Assembly: GCA_021204905.1 (NCBI GenBank)
Contig: JAJPYN010000019.1
Location: 1 to 64,000 of the forward strand
Direction: 5' to 3'
DNA: 64,000 nucleotides
From: Prevotella sp.
GTDB taxonomy: Bacteria > Bacteroidota > Bacteroidia > Bacteroidales > Bacteroidaceae
Below the pieces are notes generated by a model that saw nothing but the letters and a program-made list of their open reading frames with translations, was not told the origin of the DNA and did no database searches. The position numbers and the translations under genes are program-made. Within the stretch, counting starts at the first letter, position 1. Each line of letters starts with the position of its first letter. This document shows, in pieces, positions 26,808-35,074 of the stretch.

Positions 26808-27815
26808 TCAGAACTGTTCGAGGATGCGTATGCGCTCCTTCGGGTCGGGATGAGTGGAGAAGAGGGAGTTCATAAAGCCCATTATGCCGGAGCTCATCTC
26901 GTTGGGGCGCATGATGAAAAGTTGCGCCACGTCCTCGCGTCTGACGTTGTCAAGTCCCGGATTGCCCGATATTTTGCGCAGGGCGGAGGCGAGCGCAAGA
27001 GGGTTGCCGCACAGCTCCGCACCGCCCGCATCTGCCATAAACTCGCGCTTGCGGGATATTGCGAAACGGGTGATGAGCGTGAAAATGTAAGCTATTATGC
27101 AGCATACGATGCCGATAAGAAGCACTACTATCACTGCGGCACCGCCGTTTTTCTTGTCGTTGCTGCTGCTTCTCCGCGTGCCGCCGAACAGAAACGTGTA
27201 ATACAAAGTCCTCACGACAAGGCTCATAATGGTGGAGATGATGCCGACAAAGATGATGCTCGTGATGAGCAGACGCGTGTCTTTGTTGCGGATATGCGTC
27301 AGTTCGTGCCCTATCACCCCGGCAAGTTCGTCGTCGTCGAGCAGCCGGAGCAAGCCCGTAGTAACGGTTACGGTGTAGCTCGATTTGTTTATCCCCGAGG
27401 CAAAGGCGTTAAGCTGGTCGTCGTCAACTATGTCTATCTTCGGCATATCCATCCCGCAGGTCATGCACAAATTCTCCACTATGTTATACACTCGCGGGTT
27501 CTCCCTGCGCTCCAGACTGCGTGCGCCGACGGAGGCTTTCACGATTGACACGTTGGCGAAATAGGCGATACAAAACCAAATCGCCACGCCGCCGACCACC
27601 CACGGCAGAGATTGCAGGAAGTAAGCGTTCACCAAGCCGACATCGAGAGTGTACACCGCCTCGCCGTATTCGTTGTATGTGCCGCCGAGGAAGTAGAAGA
27701 CAAGCGCGAGGAACAGCCATATCATGCCCAACAAGATACATGGGAAAAGGACGAGCAACAGCATGGAATACGTGTTGTTCCTCCGTATCTGCGTCTGCAT
27801 CCCAACGTATTTCAT
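26808..27815 (-). CDS. M48 family membrane metallopeptidase (HtpX-like)
   Basis: A 335-residue integral-membrane zinc protease. The zinc motif HELTHIRNKDTRLL (HExxH) lies near residue 165 with hydrophobic helices on either side: two before it (about 18-45, 70-90) and two after it (about 185-210 and 230-260). The third zinc ligand is probably the Glu in KREFMADAGGAELCGNP. Such proteases act in quality control of membrane proteins. It follows the lemA gene by 34 bp, a conserved pairing. Confidence 0.92.
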   Translation of the reverse strand: MKYVGMQTQIRRNNTYSMLLLVLFPCILLGMIWLFLALVFYFLGGTYNEYGEAVYTLDVGLVNAYFLQSLPWVVGGVAIWFCIAYFANVSIVKASVGARSLERRENPRVYNIVENLCMTCGMDMPKIDIVDDDQLNAFASGINKSSYTVTVTTGLLRLLDDDELAGVIGHELTHIRNKDTRLLITSIIFVGIISTIMSLVVRTLYYTFLFGGTRRSSSNDKKNGGAAVIVVLLIGIVCCIIAYIFTLITRFAISRKREFMADAGGAELCGNPLALASALRKISGNPGLDNVRREDVAQLFIMRPNEMSSGIMGFMNSLFSTHPDPKERIRILEQF

Positions 27816-27849
27816 AGGCAGATATTAGGAAAATGATGTTTGGTAAATA

Positions 27850-28413
27850 TCAAAACTCCACCTTCGGGGCACGCTCCACTGCGGCACGCTCCTCCTGCGC
27901 AATCTCGAACATCGGCTCTTTCCGGAAACCGAACATGCCGGCGATGATGTTCGACGGGAACGACTGCACCGCCGTGTTCAACTCCCGCGTGGCGCTGTTG
28001 AAGTATCTGCGCGTGGCGGCAAGTTTGTTCTCGATGTCCGCCAGCTCGTTTTGCAGTTGCAGGAAGTTTTGGTTCGCCTTCAAGTCGGGATACGCCTCGA
28101 GCGACACTTTCAGCCCCGACAGCGCACTGCTGAGAAGGTTGTTGGCATCGATTTTGTCGTTTATCGACGTGGCGTTCATCGCTGCGGAGCGTGCCAGAGT
28201 AACCTTCTCGAGCAGGTCTTTCTCGTGCGTGGCATAGCCCTTGACGGTGTTAACGAGCTGCGGCACAAGGTCGTAGCGCTGACGGAGCTGCACGTCGATA
28301 TTGGCAAAAGCATTCTCGCGGTTGTTGCGATAGCCCACAAGACGGTTGTAACTCGTAACAAGCCATAAAACGATGACCACTACGATGACGATAATAATTA
28401 TTGCTGCTTCCAT
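27850..28413 (-). CDS. LemA family protein
   Basis: A 187-residue protein with a single N-terminal membrane helix (MEAAIIIIVIVVVIVLWLVT) and the LemA four-helix domain: YNRLVGYRNNRENAFANIDV, LRQRYDLVPQLVNTVKGYAT and SFPSNIIAGMFGFRKEPMFE. The domain probably faces the periplasm. Function of LemA is not established; its constant neighbourhood with M48 proteases, as here, suggests joint work at the membrane. Confidence 0.93.
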   Translation of the reverse strand: MEAAIIIIVIVVVIVLWLVTSYNRLVGYRNNRENAFANIDVQLRQRYDLVPQLVNTVKGYATHEKDLLEKVTLARSAAMNATSINDKIDANNLLSSALSGLKVSLEAYPDLKANQNFLQLQNELADIENKLAATRRYFNSATRELNTAVQSFPSNIIAGMFGFRKEPMFEIAQEERAAVERAPKVEF

Positions 28414-28466
28414 AATCCTGTTTTTAAATTTTTACTCTCTGCCTGCAAAATTATATGTTTTATTCG

Positions 28467-28497
28467 TTTGCATTGTCGAAATAAAGGATTATTTTTG
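28467..28497 (+). promoter_or_regulatory. Bacteroidetes-type promoter for hpf
   Basis: TTTG at 28467-28470, 19-nt spacer, TATTTTTG at 28490-28497. Predicted start about 28504, giving a 40-nt leader that contains AAGGAGA (28531-28537) ahead of the hpf ATG. Confidence 0.65.
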
Positions 28498-28543
28498 TCG
28501 TAAGTTTATTTTATTACTAACAATTCAAACAAGGAGAACTCTT

Positions 28544-28843
28544 ATGGACATACGCATTCAAACGTTGCGATTCGATGCAACCCGGCAACTCGAAGACTAC
28601 ATCACAAAGAAATTGTCGCGTCTGGAGCGGAAATTGGAGGGTGTGGAGGCTGTCGACGTGCAGCTCAAACTCGTTAAGCCCCAAACGGCAAACAACAAAG
28701 TGGCAATCATCTCGCTGCCGTTCATGGGCTCGACAATACGCGCGGAGAAAACCGCAGACACCTTCGAAGATGCAGTAAATGCTTGCATGGACGTCGTGAA
28801 AGGACAAATAGAAAAAGTGAAAGATAAAGTAAGGCAAGCATAA
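28544..28843 (+). CDS. hpf: ribosome hibernation promoting factor, short form
   Basis: A 99-residue HPF/RaiA (S30AE) protein that binds the 30S decoding region in stationary phase and aids ribosome inactivation. Start chosen at MDIRIQTLRFDATRQLEDYI (28544), which follows the Shine-Dalgarno-like AAGGAGA; an in-frame GTG/ATG extension to 28373 crosses the divergent lemA start and is rejected. It has the beta-alpha-beta-beta-beta-alpha pattern, ending in FEDAVNACMDVVKGQIEKVK. It lacks the long-form dimerisation domain. Confidence 0.93.
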   Translation: MDIRIQTLRFDATRQLEDYITKKLSRLERKLEGVEAVDVQLKLVKPQTANNKVAIISLPFMGSTIRAEKTADTFEDAVNACMDVVKGQIEKVKDKVRQA

Positions 28844-28879
28844 ATATACGAAAAAGGCGAGGCGTTGCCGGAAAACAAA

Positions 28880-28964
28880 ACTATTGAAACGTACTAAACA
28901 CTTGTTACTGCTGTTTGCGGGCGGACTGAATAAGTATGCATTACAGTAGCAACTAAGATAATCG
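28880..28964 (+). repeat. 85-bp half copy of the repeat family (copy 7 of 9)
   Basis: Near-identical to 19256-19340 over all 85 positions, from AACTATTGAAACGTACT to TAGCAACTAAGATAATC. Both are also preceded by GTTGCCGGAA about 10-20 bp upstream. It sits between hpf and the response-regulator promoter. Confidence 0.85.
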
Positions 28965-29099
28965 CAAACGAAAAAAACGCGCGATTGTACCGCCTTTGTA
29001 ATGTGCCTGTAACGCATTTGCAACATCCCGCGACTACCTTTGCAGCAACATTCATCCGGCCGCAGACGCGGCACATTTCAGAATTAATATCCGGGCCTT

Positions 29100-29798
29100 A
29101 TGAAAAAATTCCGCATCCTCGTCGTCGACGATGAACCCGACATCCGCGAAATACTCCGGTTCAACCTCGAAACCGAAGGCTACGAAACCGACGGCGCCGA
29201 CTCCGCCGAAAGCGCACGCGAGATGATTGCCGAGCGCGAAGAAGGCTACTACGACCTGCTCCTGCTCGACATCATGATGAACGGCATCTCAGGCTTCGCC
29301 TTCGCCCGCGAGCTCCGCAACAGCCCCGCCACAGAGACCCTGCCCATCATTTTCATCACAGCCAAAGATACTGAAAACGACCTCGTGACAGGCCTTAACA
29401 TCGGTGCCGACGACTACATCGCCAAACCCTTCTCGCTCCGCGAAGTGATGGCCCGCGTAAAAGCCCTCCTGCGCCGCACAGCCGCCGAAACCAGCGCCGA
29501 AGAAATGGAGAAACTCAGCTATAAAGAGCTCGTCATGGCCACCGACCGCAAGGCCGTCACCGTCCACGGCAAACCCGTCGGACTGACCAAAACCGAGTAC
29601 GACATCCTCCACCTGCTCCTCAGCGAAAAGCACCGCGTCTTCTCGCGACAGGAAATCATCGACCGCGCCTGGCCCGGAAACGTCATCGTACTCGACCGCA
29701 CCGTCGACGTCAACATGGCCCGCCTGAGAAAAAAACTCGGCTCCTACGGCAAGAATATCCGCACAAGGCAAGGCTTCGGCTATTGCTTCGAGCCATAG
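29100..29798 (+). CDS. OmpR/PhoB-family response regulator
   Basis: A 232-residue two-component regulator. The receiver domain has the acidic pair in ILVVDDEPDIREILRFN, the phosphoacceptor Asp57 in LLLLDIMMNG, Thr in FITAKD and Lys in YIAKPFSLREV. The C-terminal winged helix includes VGLTKTEYDILHLLLSEKHR and VDVNMARLRKKLGSYGKNIR. The sensor kinase gene follows 43 bp downstream. A TACCTTTG box at 29035-29042 probably forms its promoter. The signal is unknown; overall it is like the PhoB-type regulator widespread in Bacteroidales. Confidence 0.95.
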   Translation: MKKFRILVVDDEPDIREILRFNLETEGYETDGADSAESAREMIAEREEGYYDLLLLDIMMNGISGFAFARELRNSPATETLPIIFITAKDTENDLVTGLNIGADDYIAKPFSLREVMARVKALLRRTAAETSAEEMEKLSYKELVMATDRKAVTVHGKPVGLTKTEYDILHLLLSEKHRVFSRQEIIDRAWPGNVIVLDRTVDVNMARLRKKLGSYGKNIRTRQGFGYCFEP

Positions 29799-29841
29799 GC
29801 AAAAATGAATAAATATTCAAAACAATAAACCCCGCGCGCGT

Positions 29842-31179
29842 ATGGAAAAACTGTCAATCGGCAAACGCCTGTTCCTGTCCATCGTTCTCATCTTCGTCCT
29901 CTTCGCCGCCGCCTTCGTCCTCTTCCAATACCAGCGCGAGCGCGAATACAAACGCAAGCTCATCGACACGCAGCTGCAAGAATACAACATTCATTTCGCC
30001 GAAAGCCTCCAACAATACGACGGCAGCGACACGCTCGACTACTGCCGCCGCTTCGTCATCCGCCACCCCGCGCCAGACCTCGTCGTTACGGTGATGCGCA
30101 GCGACAGCTCGGTGATTTTTTCGACCTCGGCATGGAGCGGCAACGGCAACTATTTCTTTTCAACAAAGGCGTTCCCCGAGCAGCAGCTCATCATCCGCAG
30201 CGCAAGGCCCTACGATGTGCGCCTCGCCGAAGTGCTGGCCACCGACAAGACCTATCTCTACTTCGCCCTGCTGATGATGGTCATCCTTTGCATCGTGCTC
30301 TACCGCTTCACCGCACCCCTCGGTCGCAACATCACCAACCTGCGGCGTTTCGCGGGAAAGATAGGTAAAAACGAACCAATCCACAGCGAAGATTTAACCG
30401 AATTTTCCGACGATGAACTCGGCGAAGTGGCGGAAAGAATCGTAACAATCTACCGCCGCCTCGAACGAACGAAAGAGGAGCAAAACCGCCTCAAACGCGA
30501 GCTGACACACAACATCGCGCACGAGCTGAAAACACCCGCGGCGAGCATCATGGGCTACCTCGAAACAATCATTGACAACAAGCAGATCGATGCCGCCACG
30601 CGACGACAGTTCATCGAACGCAGTTACGCGCAAGCCGAACGCCTCTCCGCACTCATCCAAGACATCTCGACGCTCAACCGCATGGACGAGTTCGACCCCG
30701 CGCGACAGACCTTCGGCACCGTCGTCGTCGACCCCGCCGTAAGCCGCATCATCAGCGACAGCACGCTGCAACTGTCGGCCAAGCAGATGACCGTCGAGAA
30801 AAGCATCCCCGCCGAAGCCGTCGTCGCGGCCGACCCGTCGCTGGTGAACAGCATCTTCCGCAACCTGCTCGACAACGCCATAGCCTACGCCGGCGAAGGC
30901 ACAACAGTAACAATCACCGCCGTCGACAAAGGCCGCAACTGGCTCTTCCGCTTCGCCGACAACGGCACGGGCGTGGACGAGCGACATCTGCCGCGGCTCT
31001 TCGAACGGTTCTACCGCGTCGACGAAGGGCGCAGCCGCGCAGTCGGGGGCACGGGCTTAGGCCTCGCCATCGTCAAAAATGCGGTCATCATCTGCGGCGG
31101 CGAAATCTCCGTGAAAGGCAAGAAAGGCGAAGGGTTGACCTTCGAATTCACATTGCAAAAGGCAAGCAACAACGAATAA
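29842..31179 (+). CDS. membrane sensor histidine kinase
   Basis: A 445-residue kinase paired with the upstream regulator. Two membrane helices (about 8-27 and 135-155) bracket a small periplasmic sensor of about 105 residues. Then come a HAMP-like linker, the HisKA motif with the phosphorylated His in LTHNIAHELKTPAASIMGYL, and the ATPase domain with N box IFRNLLDNAIAYAGEG, G1 FADNGTGVDERHLPRLFERF and G2 GGTGLGLAIVKNAV. All boxes are intact. The short periplasmic domain gives no hint about its ligand. Confidence 0.95.
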   Translation: MEKLSIGKRLFLSIVLIFVLFAAAFVLFQYQREREYKRKLIDTQLQEYNIHFAESLQQYDGSDTLDYCRRFVIRHPAPDLVVTVMRSDSSVIFSTSAWSGNGNYFFSTKAFPEQQLIIRSARPYDVRLAEVLATDKTYLYFALLMMVILCIVLYRFTAPLGRNITNLRRFAGKIGKNEPIHSEDLTEFSDDELGEVAERIVTIYRRLERTKEEQNRLKRELTHNIAHELKTPAASIMGYLETIIDNKQIDAATRRQFIERSYAQAERLSALIQDISTLNRMDEFDPARQTFGTVVVDPAVSRIISDSTLQLSAKQMTVEKSIPAEAVVAADPSLVNSIFRNLLDNAIAYAGEGTTVTITAVDKGRNWLFRFADNGTGVDERHLPRLFERFYRVDEGRSRAVGGTGLGLAIVKNAVIICGGEISVKGKKGEGLTFEFTLQKASNNE

Positions 31180-31226
31180 TCATCCGCCTTAACCGATGAA
31201 TAATCATCCGCCTTTTTGCATAAAAA

Positions 31227-31943
31227 TTAAATCTTAATCCCGGTATATTCCGAAAACCGCACCGCCGAAGTGTTAATAACAAGCGCTTCGGGAAACTCCG
31301 TCTCGGCCAATAGCGGCAGGCAATATTCGTAGTTCGCGATGTCGCGGGCGATGTGCGCGTCGCTGCCGAGGATAATCGGCACTTCATATTTTTTGCATAA
31401 ACGCAGGATCTCGAGGTTGTTGCCGCGCGCCTTGTCGAAATGCCGGATGGGCCGCATCGACGACGAGTTGATTTCCAGCAGCGTGTGCGCCTCCTTCGCG
31501 GCAAGCACAATCGGCTCGAACAGCAGGTCGGCAGTGCCGTCGCCGGGGTGCGCGATGATGCTAACCCGCTCATTTTCAATAACTTTGATCATGCCCGCAG
31601 TGTTCTCCTCCGCCGTGCCGCGCTGGAAGCACGCGCCGTGGATGCCCGCGATGGCGAAGTCGAGGCGGCAGGCATATTCGCCGTCAAGGTCGAGCGTGCC
31701 CACAGCGTCGAGGATGTTAATCTCCGCACCGAGCAGCAGTTTTAAGCCGCCGTAAACCCTCGGCACCACGTGGATATTTCGGAAATAAATCGGGTGGCAC
31801 GTGCCGGGGATTGACGGCGCATGCTCAGTAATACCAAGCAGTTCCAAGCCTTGCCGCCGCCCTTCCGCCACCATCTCCGCCAGCGTGCTGAAGGCGTGGC
31901 CCGAGGCAATCGTGTGCGTGTGAACGTCCAAAACCGTTTTCAT
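31227..31943 (-). CDS. PHP-domain metal-dependent hydrolase (YcdX-like)
   Basis: A 238-residue PHP family phosphoesterase. Metal ligands are seen in DVHTHTIASGHAF (HxH), GITEHAPSIPGTCH, GAEINI, AGIHGACF, SIIAHPGDG and GSDAHIARD. This is the set found in trinuclear-zinc YcdX-type enzymes. Substrate unknown. It is monocistronic, transcribed away from copA, with a good promoter about 25-50 nt upstream. Confidence 0.92.
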   Translation of the reverse strand: MKTVLDVHTHTIASGHAFSTLAEMVAEGRRQGLELLGITEHAPSIPGTCHPIYFRNIHVVPRVYGGLKLLLGAEINILDAVGTLDLDGEYACRLDFAIAGIHGACFQRGTAEENTAGMIKVIENERVSIIAHPGDGTADLLFEPIVLAAKEAHTLLEINSSSMRPIRHFDKARGNNLEILRLCKKYEVPIILGSDAHIARDIANYEYCLPLLAETEFPEALVINTSAVRFSEYTGIKI

Positions 31944-31967
31944 CTTTTGCGCGTTTTTTTACGGTTG

Positions 31968-31998
31968 CAAAGGTAGATTAAACAAAAATAAAGACAAA
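31968..31998 (-). promoter_or_regulatory. Bacteroidetes-type promoter for the PHP hydrolase
   Basis: Minus strand TTTG (31998-31995), exactly 19 nt, then TACCTTTG (31975-31968). Distance to the start codon at 31943 is about 25 bp, so the leader is short. Confidence 0.65.
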
Positions 31999-32031
31999 CG
32001 AAAACGGAGTTAATTCGCGAGCGAAAAAAGT

Positions 32032-32149
32032 TTATCTTAGTTGCTACTGTAACCCGAAACAGCTTGCGCTAACGTTGAAACGAACCCGAATTTTGTTCGC
32101 GGTCAACTGCCCGCAAAGTTCGCTCGGATTACAGTAGCAACTAAGATAA
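32032..32149. repeat. full-length 118-bp element with terminal inverted repeats (copy 8 of 9)
   Basis: Left end TTATCTTAGTTGCTACTGTA and right end TACAGTAGCAACTAAGATAA are perfect inverted repeats of about 20 bp. The interior carries GCTAACGTTGAAACGAACCC and GTTCGCGGTCAAC. It is the same length as, and inverted relative to, the copy at 43621-43738. No target-site duplication is obvious and no reading frame fits, so it is a MITE-like non-coding element lying between the divergent PHP and copA genes. Confidence 0.85.
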
Positions 32150-32163
32150 TCCCGGCGCGATTG

Positions 32164-32194
32164 TTTGCGAGGTCGGCGGTTTTTTATATTTTTG
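32164..32194 (+). promoter_or_regulatory. Bacteroidetes-type promoter for copA
   Basis: TTTG at 32164-32167, 19-nt spacer, TATTTTTG at 32187-32194. It begins 15 bp after the right end of the 118-bp element. Predicted start about 32201, leader about 65 nt. Confidence 0.65.
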
Positions 32195-32265
32195 CATTGG
32201 CGAAACGCCCTTTAAACAAGGGTTGGTTTACGTTTTACAAGGCAGATTTTACAAAACTTAATTCG

Positions 32266-34194
32266 ATGAAAAAGACTTTCCCCGTTGCCGGAATGGCGTG
32301 CTCGGCGTGCGCGGCCCACGTTGAAGAAACCCTGCGCGCGCTGCCCGGCGTGCGTGAGGCGAGCGTGTCGCTGTTGCTGCGCACTGCCGCGGTTGATTTC
32401 GACGAGAGCGCCACGTCGGCGGAGGCCATCCGCGAGGCTGTCAGCAATATCGGCTACGACCTGATTATCGACGGCAGCGCGGCGGCGGAGGTGGAGCAAC
32501 GGTCGTATAAAGTGCTGAAACACAGGGTGTTACTCGCGTGGGTCTGCGCCGCGGCGGTGATGGCCGTATCGATGCGGTGGGTTGTTCTGGGCGGCGAGGA
32601 TTTGTCTAACCAAGTGATGCTGCTGCTCGCATTATTGTCGATTGTGGTTTGCGGCCGCGGCTTTTACGTTTCGGCCTTCCGCAGCATGCTTCATCTTCGC
32701 GCGAACATGGACACGCTTGTTACGCTTTCGACAGCTATCACATTCATTTTCAGCGCGTTCAACACCTTTTGCGGCACGGCTGTCTGGGGCGCTCGCGGCA
32801 TCGAATGGCACACATATTTCGACACGCCGGCGATGATTCTGGCCTTTGTGTTCACCGGCCGCCTCCTCGAGGAGCGCGCGAAGGACGGCACGACGAAAGC
32901 GGTGCGCGAGCTGACGGGCATTGCTCCGACGACGGCGCGGCTGGTGAAGGACGACGGCAATGGCAACGTTGAGATAAGCGAGATCCCGATTGCGACCATC
33001 CGGCGCGGCGACAGGCTCGAGGTGCGCGCGGGCTGGAAGGTGCCGGTGGACGGCGTGGTGGCGAGCGCGGAGAGCTTTATGACGGCGGACAAGGCGTACA
33101 TCGACGAGAGCATGCTCACGGGCGAACCGGCTCCTGCTGGCAAGGCTGCGGGCGACCGCGTGTTTGCCGGGACGATTGTGCGGCAAGGTTCGTGCATCGT
33201 TGAGGCGCGTCTGACGGGCAGCGATACGGCGGTGGAACAGATCATCGCCATCGTACGCCGCTCGCTTGAAAGCAAGTCGCCCCTCGAGCGCGCCACCGAC
33301 CGTCTGTCCGCCATCTTCGCCCCTGCCGTGCTTGCGGCGGCACTGATCACCTTTCTCGCGTGGCGGCTGATTGGCGGCGAGGGGCAAATCGCGATGGCGA
33401 TAATGTCGGCGATGGCTGTCGTGGTGGTCGCCTGCCCTTGCGCGATGGGTTTGGCCACGCCGACAGCATTGATGATTGGCATCGGTAACGCTGCGAAGAA
33501 ACATATTTTGATAAAAGACGCCGCCGCGCTCGAGACCCTTCGCCGCGTGAGCGCGCTGGTGGTTGACAAGACAGGCACGCTGACCGTCCCGAACCCGAAC
33601 ATCGATTTCACGAAGGGCGAGGAACTGCCTTTTGAGGAGCGCGAACAACTGAAAGAGAATGTTGCCGAGGCGATAAATTCGTTGCAACAGTCTGATATTC
33701 AGGTATTTATGATGAGCGGCGATAATGCTGCGGCGGCGGAATATTGGGCGGAAAAGGCTGGCATACGGCACTGGCAAAGCGGCGTGAAGGCCGGCGACAA
33801 GGAAGCGCTTGTGAGGCAGTTGCAGCGGTCGGGCCACGTTGTGGGCATGCTCGGCGACGGCATCAACGACACGCAAGCGCTCGCCGCAGCCGATGTTTCG
33901 ATTGCCGTTGGCAAGGGTACGGACGTGGCGATAGACATCGCGCAGGTGGTGATTCCCGCCGACGACCTCTCCGCCGTGCCGGCAGCTATCGCATTGAGTA
34001 CCAGCACGGTACGCCTCATTTGGCAGAACCTTTTCTGGGCGTTTATCTACAACATCGTGTGCATCCCGCTTGCCGCCGGCGTGCTCTACGCGTTCGGCAT
34101 CGCTTGGAGCATCCCGCCGATGTGGGCCGCGGCGCTGATGGCGCTTTCGTCGGTCAGCGTGGTGCTCAACAGCCTTCGCCTTCGCGCGAGATAG
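32266..34194 (+). CDS. copper-type P1B ATPase, compact form lacking most of the N domain
   Basis: Cu(I)-exporting P-type ATPase of 642 residues, started at MKKTFPVAGMACSACAAHVE (32266). One N-terminal heavy-metal domain carries CSAC. The actuator motif is SMLTGEPAPAGKA, the ion path has CPCAMGLATPTA, the phosphorylation site is DKTGTLT (Asp434), and the hinge is MLGDGINDTQALAAADVSIA. YN (IYNIVCIP) and MALSS in the last helices fit the Cu(I) subgroup P1B-1. Oddity: only 52 residues separate Asp434 from the SGD motif (Asp486), where the ATP-binding domain of usually 110 or more residues with its His-Pro motif should be. The frame is open, so this is not a frameshift. Spy-like gene follows. Confidence 0.9.
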   Translation: MKKTFPVAGMACSACAAHVEETLRALPGVREASVSLLLRTAAVDFDESATSAEAIREAVSNIGYDLIIDGSAAAEVEQRSYKVLKHRVLLAWVCAAAVMAVSMRWVVLGGEDLSNQVMLLLALLSIVVCGRGFYVSAFRSMLHLRANMDTLVTLSTAITFIFSAFNTFCGTAVWGARGIEWHTYFDTPAMILAFVFTGRLLEERAKDGTTKAVRELTGIAPTTARLVKDDGNGNVEISEIPIATIRRGDRLEVRAGWKVPVDGVVASAESFMTADKAYIDESMLTGEPAPAGKAAGDRVFAGTIVRQGSCIVEARLTGSDTAVEQIIAIVRRSLESKSPLERATDRLSAIFAPAVLAAALITFLAWRLIGGEGQIAMAIMSAMAVVVVACPCAMGLATPTALMIGIGNAAKKHILIKDAAALETLRRVSALVVDKTGTLTVPNPNIDFTKGEELPFEEREQLKENVAEAINSLQQSDIQVFMMSGDNAAAAEYWAEKAGIRHWQSGVKAGDKEALVRQLQRSGHVVGMLGDGINDTQALAAADVSIAVGKGTDVAIDIAQVVIPADDLSAVPAAIALSTSTVRLIWQNLFWAFIYNIVCIPLAAGVLYAFGIAWSIPPMWAAALMALSSVSVVLNSLRLRAR

Positions 34195-34387
34195 CCTTTA
34201 TTTACAGGCTGAGCGGTCGGCTTCTTAGTAAGAATTACCGGTGTTAAAAACGGCGCAACGGGTGGCTTATTTTTCAAATTGTATTAAACCTTTTTGCAGT
34301 TGCGGGCATCATAATAGCGTAAGCCGAATTTAAACCGGTTTTTAACTTAAAAAGCAAACCATTTATTAACTCAAAAAAAGAAAAGCA

Positions 34388-34906
34388 ATGAAAAAGATGA
34401 TTTTGGCTCTCGTGGCAGTTTTCGCACTCACGACGGGCGCACAGGCACAAACCGATGAGACGCAGGAGGCTCCGCAGCGTCCGAACAAGGAGCAGATGGT
34501 TCAGAAGCAGACCGACCTGATGGCCGACAGTCTGGGTTTGACGGCCGAGCAGAAAGAGGCTGTTTTGGCACTGAACACTGAGTATGCCGGCAAGATGATG
34601 CCGCAGATGCGCCCGCCGCGCGGTCCGCAGATGAAGGACGGCGAAGAGGTGTCGGGCGAGGCTCCCGAGATGCCGGAGATGCAACCTGAGCAGGGCGTTA
34701 ATCCGCGCGAGGAGTACAACACGAAATTGAAGGAGATCCTCACCGACGAGCAGTATGCCAAGTACGAGACGATGGAGAAGCGCTTCATGCATCACGGCGG
34801 TCCGAAGGGTCCGAGAGGTCCCCGCGGCGAAGGCGGTCCGCGCGGTCCGCAAGCTCCCCAGAGTGAGGGTGGCTGCTGCTGCCCGCCCGCTTGCCCGGCC
34901 AAATAA
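34388..34906 (+). CDS. periplasmic Spy/DUF4890-like protein with Cys-rich tail
   Basis: A 172-residue exported protein with signal peptide MKKMILALVAVFALTTGAQA. The helical body DLMADSLGLTAEQKEAVLAL and YNTKLKEILTDEQYAKYETM resembles the LTxxQ repeats of Spy/CpxP-type chaperones and the Bacteroides DUF4890 family. It is Met/Pro-rich in the middle (MMPQMRPPRGPQM) and Gly/Pro-rich near the end, closing with CCCPPACPAK. Met-rich and Cys-rich stretches directly downstream of a copper ATPase suggest copper binding in the periplasm; that is inference. A terminator follows. Confidence 0.8.
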   Translation: MKKMILALVAVFALTTGAQAQTDETQEAPQRPNKEQMVQKQTDLMADSLGLTAEQKEAVLALNTEYAGKMMPQMRPPRGPQMKDGEEVSGEAPEMPEMQPEQGVNPREEYNTKLKEILTDEQYAKYETMEKRFMHHGGPKGPRGPRGEGGPRGPQAPQSEGGCCCPPACPAK

Positions 34907-34919
34907 AGGCTGCGCGCAA

Positions 34920-34985
34920 CTGCGAACCTTTAAAGCCGCAATTTTTTAAAGCTGCGAACCTTTAAAGCCGCGAATCTTTAAAGCA
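34920..34985. repeat. 32-bp tandem repeat after the Spy-like gene
   Basis: Two copies of a 32-bp unit starting CTGCGAACCTTTAAAGCCGC (34920 and 34952) plus a shortened third copy. It lies between the stop codon and the terminator at 34997. Confidence 0.7.
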
Positions 34986-34996
34986 ATCACAACCTT

Positions 34997-35029
34997 GGGG
35001 AGCGTCCGAAAAGGATGTTTCCCTTTTTT
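34997..35029 (+). terminator. intrinsic terminator of the copA / Spy-like unit
   Basis: GGGGAGCGTCC (34997-35007) pairs along its full 11 bases with GGATGTTTCCC (35013-35023), allowing four G-U pairs, followed by T6 at 35024-35029. Confidence 0.75.
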
Positions 35030-35074
35030 CTTTGCGGGAAAAGCATTACTTTTGCAGAAAGAACTTTTTAAAAT

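Noticed and set aside
32632..33876. 414-codon minus-strand frame opposite copA
   Set aside because: Antisense shadow in GC-rich coding DNA; His/Arg-rich, no motif, while the plus-strand frame has all P-type ATPase motifs.
32266..34194. Frameshift or assembly deletion explaining the short copper ATPase
   Set aside because: The frame is open throughout and the joining sequence reads as normal coding DNA on both sides; a precise in-frame assembly loss is possible but less likely than a genuine compact form.
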